Shown: piece after piece, positions 54,023 to 64,000 of the stretch
How positions within the stretch are numbered: the first letter of the stretch is position 1
How the letters are laid out: each line of letters begins with the position of its first letter
From: Bretschneidera sinensis
Lineage: Eukaryota; Streptophyta; Magnoliopsida; Brassicales; Akaniaceae
Reading direction: 5' to 3'
Assembly (NCBI GenBank): GCA_023935145.1
Contig: CM043700.1
Span: 137,793,328-137,857,327 of the forward strand
DNA length: 64,000 nucleotides
Notes under the pieces: model-generated
The model's input: only the letters and a program-made list of their open reading frames with translations
Database searches by the model: none
What the model was told of the DNA's origin: nothing
Made by a program: the position numbers and the translations under genes

Positions 54023-54177
54023 TGTTAAAGGTTTAAGAAAGGAAGTGAGACAATACAAAGAAGAGAATTGTATTGAATGGTGCGATTTACTAAGAGCCAA
54101 TAAGAGAGCCAAAGATATACACAACCAATGTGGGATTATACTAACTAAGCAATAACTATGCTATACATAATCTAACA
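54023..54177 (-). repeat. 3' LTR of minus-strand copia element (shortened)
   Basis: 155 bp. Relative to its partner it misses a block around the TATTTATAGG segment and shows about four substitutions. Confidence 0.92.
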
Positions 54178-54184
54178 GCCCCCC

Positions 54185-57100
54185 TCAAACTAAAGGTGGA
54201 ATATGAGAAACCAACTTGAGTTTGAAAACAAGATCACAAAAACGCCCTAGAGGATGCGACTTGGTAAAGATGTCTGCGAGTTGATCCTTGGATGTGACAG
54301 AATGAAGCTGTAGGGAGCCTTGAAGGAGATAATGACGGACAAAATGACAATCAATCTCAATATGTTTGGTCCGTTCATGAAACACATCATTATGAGCAAT
54401 CTGAATAGCACTTCTATTGTCACAGTATACAGGAGTGGTAGCAGAAAGTGATACACCCATATCTTGTAACAACCATCGTAACCAGAGAAGCTCAGAGGTA
54501 GTGTCAGCTAAAGCACGATATTCTGCCTCTGTACTAGATCGAGCAACAACAGTTTGTTTCTTACTACGCCAAGAGATAAGAGAGGTGCCAAGTAGGAAAC
54601 AATAACCGATGGTAGAACGACGATCTGTAGGATCACCTGCCCAATCTACATCGGTATAAGCACACAACTGAAGAGGAGACTGAGAGGAGAAAAATAGCCC
54701 ATTAAACAATGTCCCCTTTAGGTAACGAAGGATGCGAAGAACAGCAACAAAATGAGTAGAGCGAGGAGCAGCCATAAACTGACTCACCTGATGGACAGCA
54801 TACGAGATATCAGGTCGAGTAACAGTAAGGTAGACAAGACTGCCAACCAAATGTCGATATAAAGTAAAATCACGAAGAAGTTCGCCATCATGGGGTGTAA
54901 GACGAGCATTAAGCTCAGTTGGTGTGTCAACAACCTTACTGTCTGTGAGATTTGCTCGAGAAAGCATATCAGAGATATATTTGGCTTGTGTCAAATAATA
55001 ACCATCAGAAGAAGATGAAATCTCAAGACTAAGAAAATAGCTGAGAGGACCAGGATCTTTCATCTCAAAATGTTGATTGAGAAACTGTTTAAGTTCCTGA
55101 ATACCAATGGGATCATCCCCGGTGATAATCATGTCATAAACATATAACAGAAGAAGTATGATGCCCCGGTCTGTGCGGCGAACAAACAAGGCTTAATCAT
55201 AGAAGCTGATGGAATATCCAAGGCTAGACAAAGTGTTGCTAAACTTAGCAAACCATGCTCGAGGAGCCTACTTAAGTCCATATAGAGCTCGACGAAGACG
55301 ACATACCTGGTTTGTTGAATTAGATAGTCCAGGAGGTGGTTGCATATAGACTTCTTCATTAAGATCACCATTAAGGAATGCATTTTTAACATCCATTTGA
55401 AAAAGTGACCAATGGCGAGAGGCTGCAACAGCCAGCAAAGCACGCACAGAAGATAGACGAGCAATTGGAGCAATTAGAGTGGCTTCACCCCAAAATGGGG
55501 TAGGAACAGATGTGGAAATGAGGAGGGCTAAAACAGTGTCTAAAATGTGTCTAAGTATACGTTCAGCTCGACCATTTTGTTGTGAAGTGTCAGGACATGA
55601 CAAGTGAGGAACAATGCCATAATTTTTTAGGATGTCTTTAAAAGCATGTTGAGTATATTCTAAAGCATTATCAAAACGAAAAGCTTTGATGGGTTTTGAA
55701 AATTGGGTGTCAATCATTTTGGCAAAAGTACGATAAATATCCAATAATTTAGAACGAGATTTCATTAAAAATACCCAAGTGTAACGAGAGAAATCATCAA
55801 CAAAAATTACAAAATAGCGTGAACCACTCATACTAGCAGCAGGAGAAGGTCCCCAAATATCAGAATGAATTAAATCAAATGAAGCAGTAGCATGAGACTC
55901 ACTATTATTAAAAGGCAAAGCCGGCTGTTTTCCAAGTTGACACGAAATACAATCAAAAGAACTTTTAGACACTGACCCTAACAACCCCTTTGAAGCTAAA
56001 AGTTATACCCGAGATGCAGATGCATGACTAAGACATGAATGCCAAAGTGAAAGGGATGGTGGTGACAAGGAGGCAGCAACAGAAACGTTAGAGGCGGGAA
56101 GGTTGGGCAGGTGTAAGGATGAGAGTTCGAACATGCACCCAATTCTATGCCCGGTCCCAAGGGTCTGACCAGTATAAGGATCCTGCACATTCACACCAGA
56201 AAAGTCAAAGACAATTCTGTATCCAAGTTCACATATTTGCCCAACGGAAAGAAGATTATAGGATAATTCTGGCACATGAAAAACTTCAAGAATAGAAAGA
56301 GAATGGCTATTGATAGTGCCTATAGTTTAACAGTCATAGTGGAGCCATCAGCTGTGCGAATGAATGAGGAATGAGGTGAAGGTGCAGATGTAGTAAATGA
56401 AGCTGGGAAAGGTGTCATATGATTGCAACAAGCGGAATCAAAAAGCCAAGAGGCAGAATTACCTGGCAGGACTGAGAGGGCAGAGGAAGATGCATTACCA
56501 GAACGAGACTGGATGACCTGATTAACTATTGCCTCGAAGTCAGCTGCAGATAAGGTGACAGTAGATCCTGATGACCCGTCAGAGAGTGCAATTGAAGATG
56601 AAGCTGTAGTCGCAGATGGATATGGAACAACTGTAGAGAGAGTGCTCTCAGGATGAGCAACTGCTGCAGTGGAAGCATTGGATCTTCCCCTTTGCCAACA
56701 TTTATCAATAGTGTGCCCTCGACGTTTACAAAAACGACAGAAATTGTTGTCGCGAGGCTTAGGAGAAGGTCGATGAGCACTAAACCTGTCAGAATGCTTT
56801 AGCTGAAATGATGAAGAACTAGATAATGGAGCAGCCAACACTGAAGGACTATGTTGAGAGTGCATAGTATGTGATCTACTTTTTACACGAACAAGTTCAA
56901 AGATAGTATTGTCCAAAGTAGGGAGAGGAGAGCGATGTAAAAGTTGCACACGAATAGGCTCAAAATCATCACGTAATGCCATAAGAAAATGGTGAAGACG
57001 ATGTTGATCATTTGGTTCATCATACATTTTGGCATCTGTAGGATCCTTCCAAATAGGATTAGAGAGATCAATTTGATTCCATAAGAATTGCATCCGAGCA

Positions 57101-57519
57101 AGAAAATCATTAATACTCTGCCCCACTTCTTGCTTCAGGCAGAAGAGCTCAAACAGGAGCTGATATTCTCGAGCACCATCAACAGCAGAATAACGAGAAG
57201 CAAGCATATCCCAAGCACCCTTAGCTTCATCAAAGCTACCAAATAGGGCAGAAATAGATGGAATAGTAGTATTACGAAACCATGTGAGAATTTGATGATG
57301 ATTACTTTCCCAATCAATGAGACGAGTGAGAAGAGCATCATTAGTTTCAGTAGCCCCTTTAACTGGCTTCTCGACAATACCAACCACGTAAGACCAAAGC
57401 TTACGACTTTTAAGGAAACTTCGCATAGATTGAGACCAAACAATATAGTTTGTACCATCCAATACAGACTGAACATGACGAAAAATATCTTTTTCTGCCA
57501 TCTGGTTAAATCTGGTCAT
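54185..57519 (-). pseudogene. Decayed copia gag-pol with internal integrase-RT deletion
   Basis: The main open blocks are 57519-56320 (gag to protease start), 55984-55268 and 55189-54185. Gag starts MTRFNQMAEKDIFRHVQSVL; one CCHC knuckle is CRFCKRRGHTIDKC. The protease site reads FDSACCNHMT rather than the usual D-S/T-G-A. A frameshift follows near 56320; stops occur near 55998 and at two places in the RT region (after LYGLK and before ALFVRRT). The integrase core (DIWGPSP, FVDDFSRYTWVFLM, SQQNGRAER) runs in frame from FWGEA straight into RT (LLAVAASRHWSLFQMDVKNA), so the integrase end and RT start are missing. The RT catalytic box is YVYD, not YVDD. RNase H (SSTEAEYRAL) is present. Confidence 0.92.
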
Positions 57520-57614
57520 CGGTCAACGGTCAACGGTTGAATAGTGACGTCGATGGAGAATGAGACTCCGACTATAGTGGTGACCCGACATATATGAAAA
57601 TGATATACAAGACA

Positions 57615-57766
57615 TTTTTCTGATGTGAAGGATCTACTAATAGTGGCAATCACAGAGCATACTCAACTCTTAATATACCGACAACCTTCAAGAAGTTTTT
57701 CTGATGTGAAAGATCCACTAATAGTGGCAATCACAGAGCATACTCAACTCTTAATATACCGAAAAC
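57615..57766 (-). repeat. 81-bp tandem repeat in copia leader
   Basis: Units start at 57615 and 57696 with TTTTTCTGATGTGAA and share AGTGGCAATCACAGAGCATA. They lie between the primer site and gag. Such leader repeats occur in some plant copia families and may affect packaging or transcription. Confidence 0.85.
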
Positions 57767-57785
57767 CACGAAGGCTCTGATATCA

Positions 57786-57963
57786 TGTTAAAGGTTTAAT
57801 AGAGGAAGTGAGACAATACAAAGAAGAGAATTGTATTGAATGGTGTGATTTACTTACAAGTGAGCTATCCTATTTATAGGAACCAATAAGAGAGCCAAAG
57901 ATATACACAACCAATGTGGGATTAAACTAACTAAGCAATAACTATGCTATACATAATCTAACA
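57786..57963 (-). repeat. 5' LTR of minus-strand copia element
   Basis: 178 bp and full-length relative to its partner, with a CTATTTATAGG promoter-like segment. Confidence 0.93.
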
Positions 57964-58288
57964 CGAATAATGCTTAGATTTGCGTGATTTCATTGTTAGA
58001 TACACTGAATTCACAAGTAAATATCGTAAAAAAAAGTTTTCATAAATAATTAATCTGGTTCTCTTCAAGGAATTGGTGATATTCAATACTGTTAGATCGA
58101 CAAAGTAATAATTTTTTTTCGGACTTATTGATTCTGTTAGTTAAGTACTTAATGCACATTGTTATTTGTTTAACTGAAGAAGAAAATCGTGTTTCAATTG
58201 CTAGCAGTAGGAACCTATTAAATGTGATGTTTCAGTGCTAAAAAATGATTGATTGGTTATGGTTGGGTTTGTTACAGGCTGGTTTGGA

Positions 58289-59449
58289 ATGACTGATCCT
58301 TCAAAAGTTATTCACATCCGCAATGTGGGGCATGAGATTTCTGAAGTATATGTTCTCTCTCTCTTGTAATTGAATTTCCAAACTGAGGGTGCAAATAACT
58401 GCTAAGTGTAATGACGCCGGGCAGAATAACGATTATTCTGCAGACTAGTCGAACAGATCGTTCACATGGAGTAACACAAGAAAAACCCTAAAAAAACAAT
58501 ACAGAGAAACAGCTCTGATGTTTTATTTAAAATTATGCAAATTCAATAATAATGTTTACGAAACAAAATAGGAAAATTAAATTAAGGTTGAAATTAAAAT
58601 AACTAAAATAAAAAGTTTCCTAAACTGCAAATTGCCAATTTGATGGCTTAAACGTCGTTTTTTGGCTTAAAAACGACGACACTGATTACAAAAAAATCAG
58701 TTTTTATTCGTTGGTCCGTTTCCAATCAAACTAGGATCTTTCAGGTCTTATCTGAGCCCGTGGCCCATTCTAGGTAGTCTACCTACTAGTTCTGTCGCTG
58801 ATCTGCCAACTCTGCATCATCTGACTTGGATCCTCCTGCGTCATGTAACCATGTTTGCTGACAAGCATTTTGCCAATCCTATTTGGAACGATTTTTGAGT
58901 GACTGTGATTATTTGAAACGAGGTGGTATATAGCTTATTTCATTCAAAGTAAAAGTTGAAAATTGATTTTGTTTTGATTGCCCCGTTAAAGGAAAATGCT
59001 TTCTTTCGTTCTTTATATCGTTTTTCTGGTATTCACTTCCAGTAAAAGAAGTCCACCTATTCATTTTTCACGGTATGAAATCCCTGAATCAGGTAATTTC
59101 TATATCTGCATTTCTTAAACGTGTGTTAACTCGTACATTGCATTTAGCTTTGGTAAAGCAGCGTGTGCTTCGTAGAAATATATTATAATGAAAATCATTA
59201 CCTCTGGACGTTTAAATTTTTCAGAAAAAAGGCATAGATTAGAATTTTATATGACATCTTAAAAGGAATCTTGAAAATGGTGGGATTTTTTTTCTCAAAA
59301 TGTGCAGAGAAATTCATAAAGTCTCTAGAATTTCATAACATAGATAGGCCATCATATATTCTGATGGATGATAAAGAACAAAATTAGATGAAAACCACAT
59401 TGCAGTATGCTCCTTCTAACCTATGCATAGTAATTTGAGCTGTTATTTA

Positions 59450-59498
<49 letters not shown>

Positions 59499-62400
59499 GA
59501 ATTGTTACCAAAAGCTCAGTTGAACAAAAGTTTCGATAATAGCCTAATACAAGTTGGAAAACTAAACTATAACTAAAACAAAATTTTCATTTGGTTTGTT
59601 GAGGCAGGGTTATGTTAGCCGTGTTCTACAGTGGCTCAGGTTTTAAATTGGTTTGGAGTAATTAGAAAGTTCCTTCCAAATTGTCATGTCCACAGTGCTG
59701 TTGTATTTTAGTTGGATGGCAATGTAACTAATGGGAAAGTTTGTTTGTGAGGCAGGCCTTACATCATCACAACTTGCAATCCTGTCACACTACCCCGTAT
59801 TCTACCACAGTCAGATCCGCGTGGTTAATAACCCTTTAATTAGCTGCCAAACTTTAAGCAACATAAAAAACCTTGTTATTTATTGGGAGGAACCACTTTG
59901 TCTACTTGTCTTGCAAAGGGATAAATTGTTACCCCGTTCTTTTACCCATAATGATTTGCAAACACTCTCTTTTCTATTTAAATATCATCTAATACAGCCT
60001 TACATTATCTTTTTACCAGAATGATTTGCTTCAGCTATTCCAGCCATTTGGAGTCATAACTAAGCTTGTGATGCTCCGAGCAAAAAATCAGGTTATAACA
60101 TAGTGGTCAAGGCAATTGTTTAGACTTGAAACTAAACTCAAACCTCAGGCTTGATACCTTTTCTTTTGTCTGCTTCGTGTGCAGGCTCTTCTTCAAATGC
60201 AAGATATTCCTTCAGCCATTAATGCTCTGCAGTTCTACACAAACGTTCAGCCAACCATAAGGTATAACATTGGTAAAATTGGGAATCCTGAATGTGGATA
60301 TTCCGTTTCATTTTTGTAAATATTATCTGAATCAATTGAGTAGGCAACAATATGTACCCTTGCTATGCTATGGGTCCAAATTGTAATATATGATTTGAAT
60401 ATCATATATTCTGTTCCAGAGGGAGGAATGTTTATGTCCAGTTCTCATCGCATCAAGAATTGACAACAATGGATCAAAACACTCAAGGACGAGGGGATGA
60501 GGTTGGTACTTTGTAGTCTGAGATATTAGAAACAAAACGTGGTCAGTTTTTTGGTGCTTACCAAAAAAAAGCTTAATAGAACGATAATTTTGTGACGATA
60601 TATCTGCCATAGGGGGTGCTAGCGGATTAGAGATGTGTTTCAGGAAACTTGGTTTAATTGCTATATTTTTTCTATCGACATTTCTGGTTGTTGAGGATCA
60701 ATAATAGTGTTTAGGTGCTTAGCTTATTAAGATGACCAAGAGAAGCATTTAGTCTTCTAATTTAGGATATCAGCCTAAAATTTCAGAGTTCTTTTCTCTA
60801 TTTATATATGAAATGCACTTAATAGCATCATGGTGGAGCTCAACAGGCAGATGGGTTTGCATTAAGTGGTTATTTTTATAAAAGGGAAGCACATAATTTA
60901 TTTATAATCCTGTGGATAGAGAAAAAAATGCATGCTTATCCTTGCTTAGCTTTTATCGGTGTATGGGTAAGCAGTCTTAATTCCTCAGGTTGTGATGTAG
61001 TCAGTAATTTATTGCTGAAATTTAAGTGGATATTATCTACTCTATGCAGAGCAACCTTCCACATTGTTGGTTCTATCTGGATTTATTCATTATATTGTTG
61101 CACTTGTCTGTTATATACATGCTATACGGTTAGCAGAGTGTTGACATGAACTATAAAGTTCTCAGAGCCGTGTTTTTGTTGATTATTTTTTCTGTTAAAC
61201 TAAAAATATGCCATCTCCTTTGTTCCACTGTTTAAGGAACATTTTCCCTGTGCCTTATATCTTGTCTATTATTTTTTTTCTCTGCCTATGGTTCTCCAAG
61301 AACATTCATTGTGTATTATTTATTATTCTTGCAAAATTTCAATACTTGTATAAGCTGTAATTTCGGAGAATTAATAGTGTTTTCTGTAATCTTGGTAATA
61401 GTAGTTTACAAAATTTTCGAATGAAATATGTGTGATCAGGGAAAGTATTTTTTTTACCGGTAAAACACACACAAGGACCTTTAGGACCCAAGGCCTTAGC
61501 AAGATCTGGCATGATCAGGGATAGTATTTAGCATTCTGTACAGTTATTCTTTGTTTTTGAGGTCCGTTATGTTAGATGGTAAATTCTGTGTGCTTTAATA
61601 GGTGACTGTTATTTTGTTTGGGGAATTTTAAAGACAATAACTTCAAGTTTTTTAAACATCATGAGATTGATTATTTTCAAGTCTCTTATGATTTCTTCTC
61701 TTTTAGTTGTAAGATGCATCGGATTGTTGAACTTTAGGGATGGCCATGTGGCACAAGACAAACCATAGATCCATCTTAATTTTAATTTCTTTTTGCTGCC
61801 ATTTTCATTTTCCTTGGTATTATGCGGTTAATGATTATTTCTTTTAGTTCTTCTCTCTTTCTTTCTATACTTCTCTATTTAGTCTCTATGGTGGTCTGCT
61901 GTGGGGCACTCACTGGATGCACAGCCAAGCCGAATTCTGTTAGTTACTATCCATCACATGCTATATCCTATTACAGTAGACGTGCTGCATCAAGTTTTTT
62001 CTCCTCATGGATTTGTAGAGAAGATCGTCACATTTCAGAAGTTGGCTGGTCAGCTTCTTCAAGTTTCTTCTCTATTTTTATCTTTCTTATTTCTTTCATT
62101 CTTTTAATATTAACTCCCACTTAAACTCTAGAATGTTAGTTGGATGAATTTGGTGTTTGATTTTGTGGGAAAGAGACATTCATTTGTTTTATGACTAGCA
62201 TTCTAATATGCAGTTTTCAGGTTGTGAAGTTTTTTTTTAAAAACTATTTCTTGACCCTGTAGTTCAAGTGCTTTTCTCGGCATATCAGATGCCTTGTAAT
62301 TGAGATAGAAGCGTTATTGTCACAGAACAGTTGTGCATTTTTTTTTCTTTTGGCCCCATAATCCTGTTCCTACAAGCTGTGTAGGTTTTCAAGCCCTTGT

Positions 62401-63953
62401 GCAATATCAGTTACATCAGAGTGCTGTAGCAGCTAGGACGTCTCTTCAGGTATTATTCAATATGTGATTTAAAAAGTTGTTTTGAAATGGAAACTTGTTG
62501 AAGGTCTCTTTGTTGGTTTAGTTTCTGAAATAGGTTTAACACACGGGCATTTTATAGGGTCGTAATATTTATGATGGTTGCTGTCAGCTGGATATCCAGT
62601 TCTCAAAGTAGGTGTCAGTCATTCTAGCAATGCGTGTGCATATTTGTGTTTTCTTTTAATTTCTAGTTCCTTTCTTAATTTTGGATATTAATTTTTCATT
62701 CATTTATGCAATCCAGCCTTGATGAGTTGCAAGTAAATTATAACAATGAGCGTTCTAGGTGGGTACTACCTTCTTGGATTGTCAAATTTTGCTCTACTTT
62801 ATCATATTGTCATGATCTTTTCAATAAAATATTAATATTTTCCCCTTCTTTGGATAGGGATTTCACAAATCCAAACCTGCCTTCCGAGCAGAAAGGCCGC
62901 TCCTCACATGTATACCAAATGTCTTTTGTTATTTTGTATCTGATTCTTGGTGCAGCAGCCTGGGTATGGTGATGCAGGAGGTATGTATGCCCTTCATGCT
63001 CCTCGATCCAGGGCAGGTGCTGAATTAAGCAGTTGCACATTTATTTGTTACTCTTTTCTCATTGTTCATGTGGTCCATATTTACTGACTGACATATGTTT
63101 GTTTTTATGTGTTCCAGTAGCATTTCCTCAGGTGGGTAGTGCTCGGTATAAGTACTATATTAAACAACTGTTTGTGAGCTTGGGGGTCTTACCATCTATA
63201 TGTATTATTGTGGTAATACATAGGATATATACTAGCTGACCTCTCTCCTTGTTACTCACTTTTTTGTTAGAATGTGAAATTGAAATGCATGTCCTGTTTA
63301 TGCCTAATTAGTGTCAAGCCATTCGTAGGTTTCATTTTGTTATGTTGCCAGCTTTATTTTACGTAATTTTAAGCTAGGAAAATCTTTCCTTTTTAGTGTT
63401 GTTTTACCGGACTTTTGAAAACTGAAATCCTGTATTGGCTTGGCATTAGAAACGAGTTTGAGGAAACTTGAACTGCCTCCCAAGTTTTTTTGAAACTGAT
63501 GGAGGCGTGTCGAGACCATAAACAATAGAAACATTGTATAGAGCAAACATGTTTTCCAAACTTGCTACTGTTCTATGTTTACTTTGTTCTTTCTGTAAAA
63601 TGGTAACTGATGGTTTAATTATGTACTCGTCCAAAGCCTCAATTTTTATAGATAAAATCATTATGAAGCATGTGACATTGCTAGTAAGTTCAGTAACATG
63701 AGACTTTCTGGGGGTTTGCCCCTTGGATGTTGTTCAATCTCAATATAAATGGGATTTCACTCAAAACTTTATTTATTGATTTCTATCTCATAAAGTGTTC
63801 TGTTATGAAATAATTGTATCCTTTTGATCTTTTCTTGAAAAGTAGATGGCCAATGCAGCTGCAATTGCGGCTGCCTTTGGGGGAGGTTTGCCTCCTGGAA
63901 TAAGTGGGACAAATAAGAGGTGTACAGTCCTTGTCTCCAATTTAAATCCTGAT
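58289..63953 (+). CDS. PTB3: Polypyrimidine tract-binding protein 3 (PTB3-like), 5' part
   Basis: Twelve exons are visible: 58289-58345, 60020-60091, 60185-60261, 60420-60501, 61925-62048, 62385-62449, 62558-62607, 62717-62758, 62858-62909, 62956-63016, 63118-63131, 63846-63953. They give 268 in-frame residues with no lesion; the gene continues past the window. RRM1 is MTDPSKVIHIRNVGHEISE to RNVYVQFSSHQ, RRM2 is SRILLVTIHHMLYPITVDVL to CCQLDIQFS, then a linker (ELQVNYNNERSRDFTNPNLP), and RRM3 begins RCTVLVSNLNPD. It matches plant PTB3, about 430 residues, a nuclear regulator of alternative splicing that binds pyrimidine tracts. Exon 11 is a 14-nt micro-exon and exon 10 has a tandem acceptor TGCAGCAG. 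ATG choice follows the family N-terminus. Confidence 0.93.
58412..58843. mobile_element. Solo-LTR-like insertion, 432 bp, in PTB3 intron 1
   Basis: The insert begins TGACGCCGGGCAG and ends CCTCCTGCGTCA, with 6-bp perfect inverted ends TGACGC/GCGTCA. TGTAA is duplicated on both sides (58407-58411 and 58844-58848). Copy A (about 28219-28237) has the uninterrupted site. There is no ORF of note. TG...CA ends with a 5-bp duplication fit a solo LTR or a small LTR-derived element. Confidence 0.72.
59451..59498. repeat. Compound (TC)n(TA)n microsatellite, copy B
   Basis: About 11 TC units followed by about 12 TA units in PTB3 intron 1. Copy A has only CT units at this position. Confidence 0.9.
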
Positions 63954-64000
63954 GTGAGCTCTCTCCTGTTTTCTTTTGAATATTAGAAGATTTCACTGTC

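Larger units (their letters stand above)
54023..57963 (-). mobile_element. Deleted Ty1/copia retrotransposon, minus strand
   Basis: A 3.9-kb element with LTRs 54023-54177 (155 bp) and 57786-57963 (178 bp), TGTTA...TCTAACA, and a perfect CGAAT target duplication (54018-54022 and 57964-57968). Copy A has the empty site GGGTTTCGAATGATGCG. The primer site TGATATCAGAGCC lies inside the right LTR and a GAGGGGGGC tract inside the left LTR, so it reads right to left. The left LTR lacks about 23 bases present in the right. It inserted upstream of the PTB3 start codon. Confidence 0.95.
53846..64000 (+). repeat. Segmental duplication, copy B (intact PTB3 copy), runs off window
   Basis: Partner of 27068-39467. 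Colinear from the leader through all introns and exons to the window end, which corresponds to about 38010 in copy A. Copy B has a copia element and a 432-bp insert that copy A lacks, and lacks copy A's own two insertions. Confidence 0.93.

Overview
This is nuclear DNA of a flowering plant, most likely a eudicot. The evidence is intron-rich genes with GT-AG introns, AT-rich intergenic DNA, plant-specific protein families (a CLE peptide, a SUVH methyltransferase with SRA, pre-SET, SET and post-SET domains, an RGG-tailed Alba protein), Ty1/copia elements primed by initiator tRNA-Met, and a piece of plastid ycf2 inside an intron. I cannot name the species. There are no bacterial, CRISPR or viral operon-like features. 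|| Layout: an LTR-like remnant lies at the left edge. A small secreted CLE-peptide gene follows at 1178-1444 (+). An AT-rich gap with a MITE leads to a 15-exon H3K9 methyltransferase gene of the SUVH4/KRYPTONITE type (6360-21164, +); its introns hold LINE tails, MITEs and organelle DNA. It converges with an 8-exon Alba/RGG gene (22371-26249, -). From about 27068 comes copy A of a segmental duplication carrying a PTB3-like gene. Copy A is a pseudogene (28103-39467) with a solo LTR (27369-27890) and a 5.0-kb copia element (28309-33347) inserted. After a TE-rich gap there is an orphan promoter/leader resembling that of RPL3 (about 45455-46005), then the intact five-exon RPL3 gene (49603-52335, +). 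Copy B of the duplication starts about 53846 and runs off the right edge. It carries the apparently intact PTB3 gene (58289-63953 visible), with a reverse-oriented copia element (54023-57963) and another solo-LTR-like insert (58412-58843) in its leader or first intron. || The two copies act as mutual empty-site controls: all four insertions have 5-bp target duplications and are absent from the other copy, so all post-date the duplication. The genes form no pathway cluster. KYP and Alba are chromatin or nucleic-acid factors, PTB is a splicing regulator and RPL3 is a ribosomal core protein. The most interesting points are the CLE peptide with Cys in place of Ser, the triplicated N-terminus and organelle-bearing intron of KYP, the decayed PTB copy, and the orphan RPL3-like leader.
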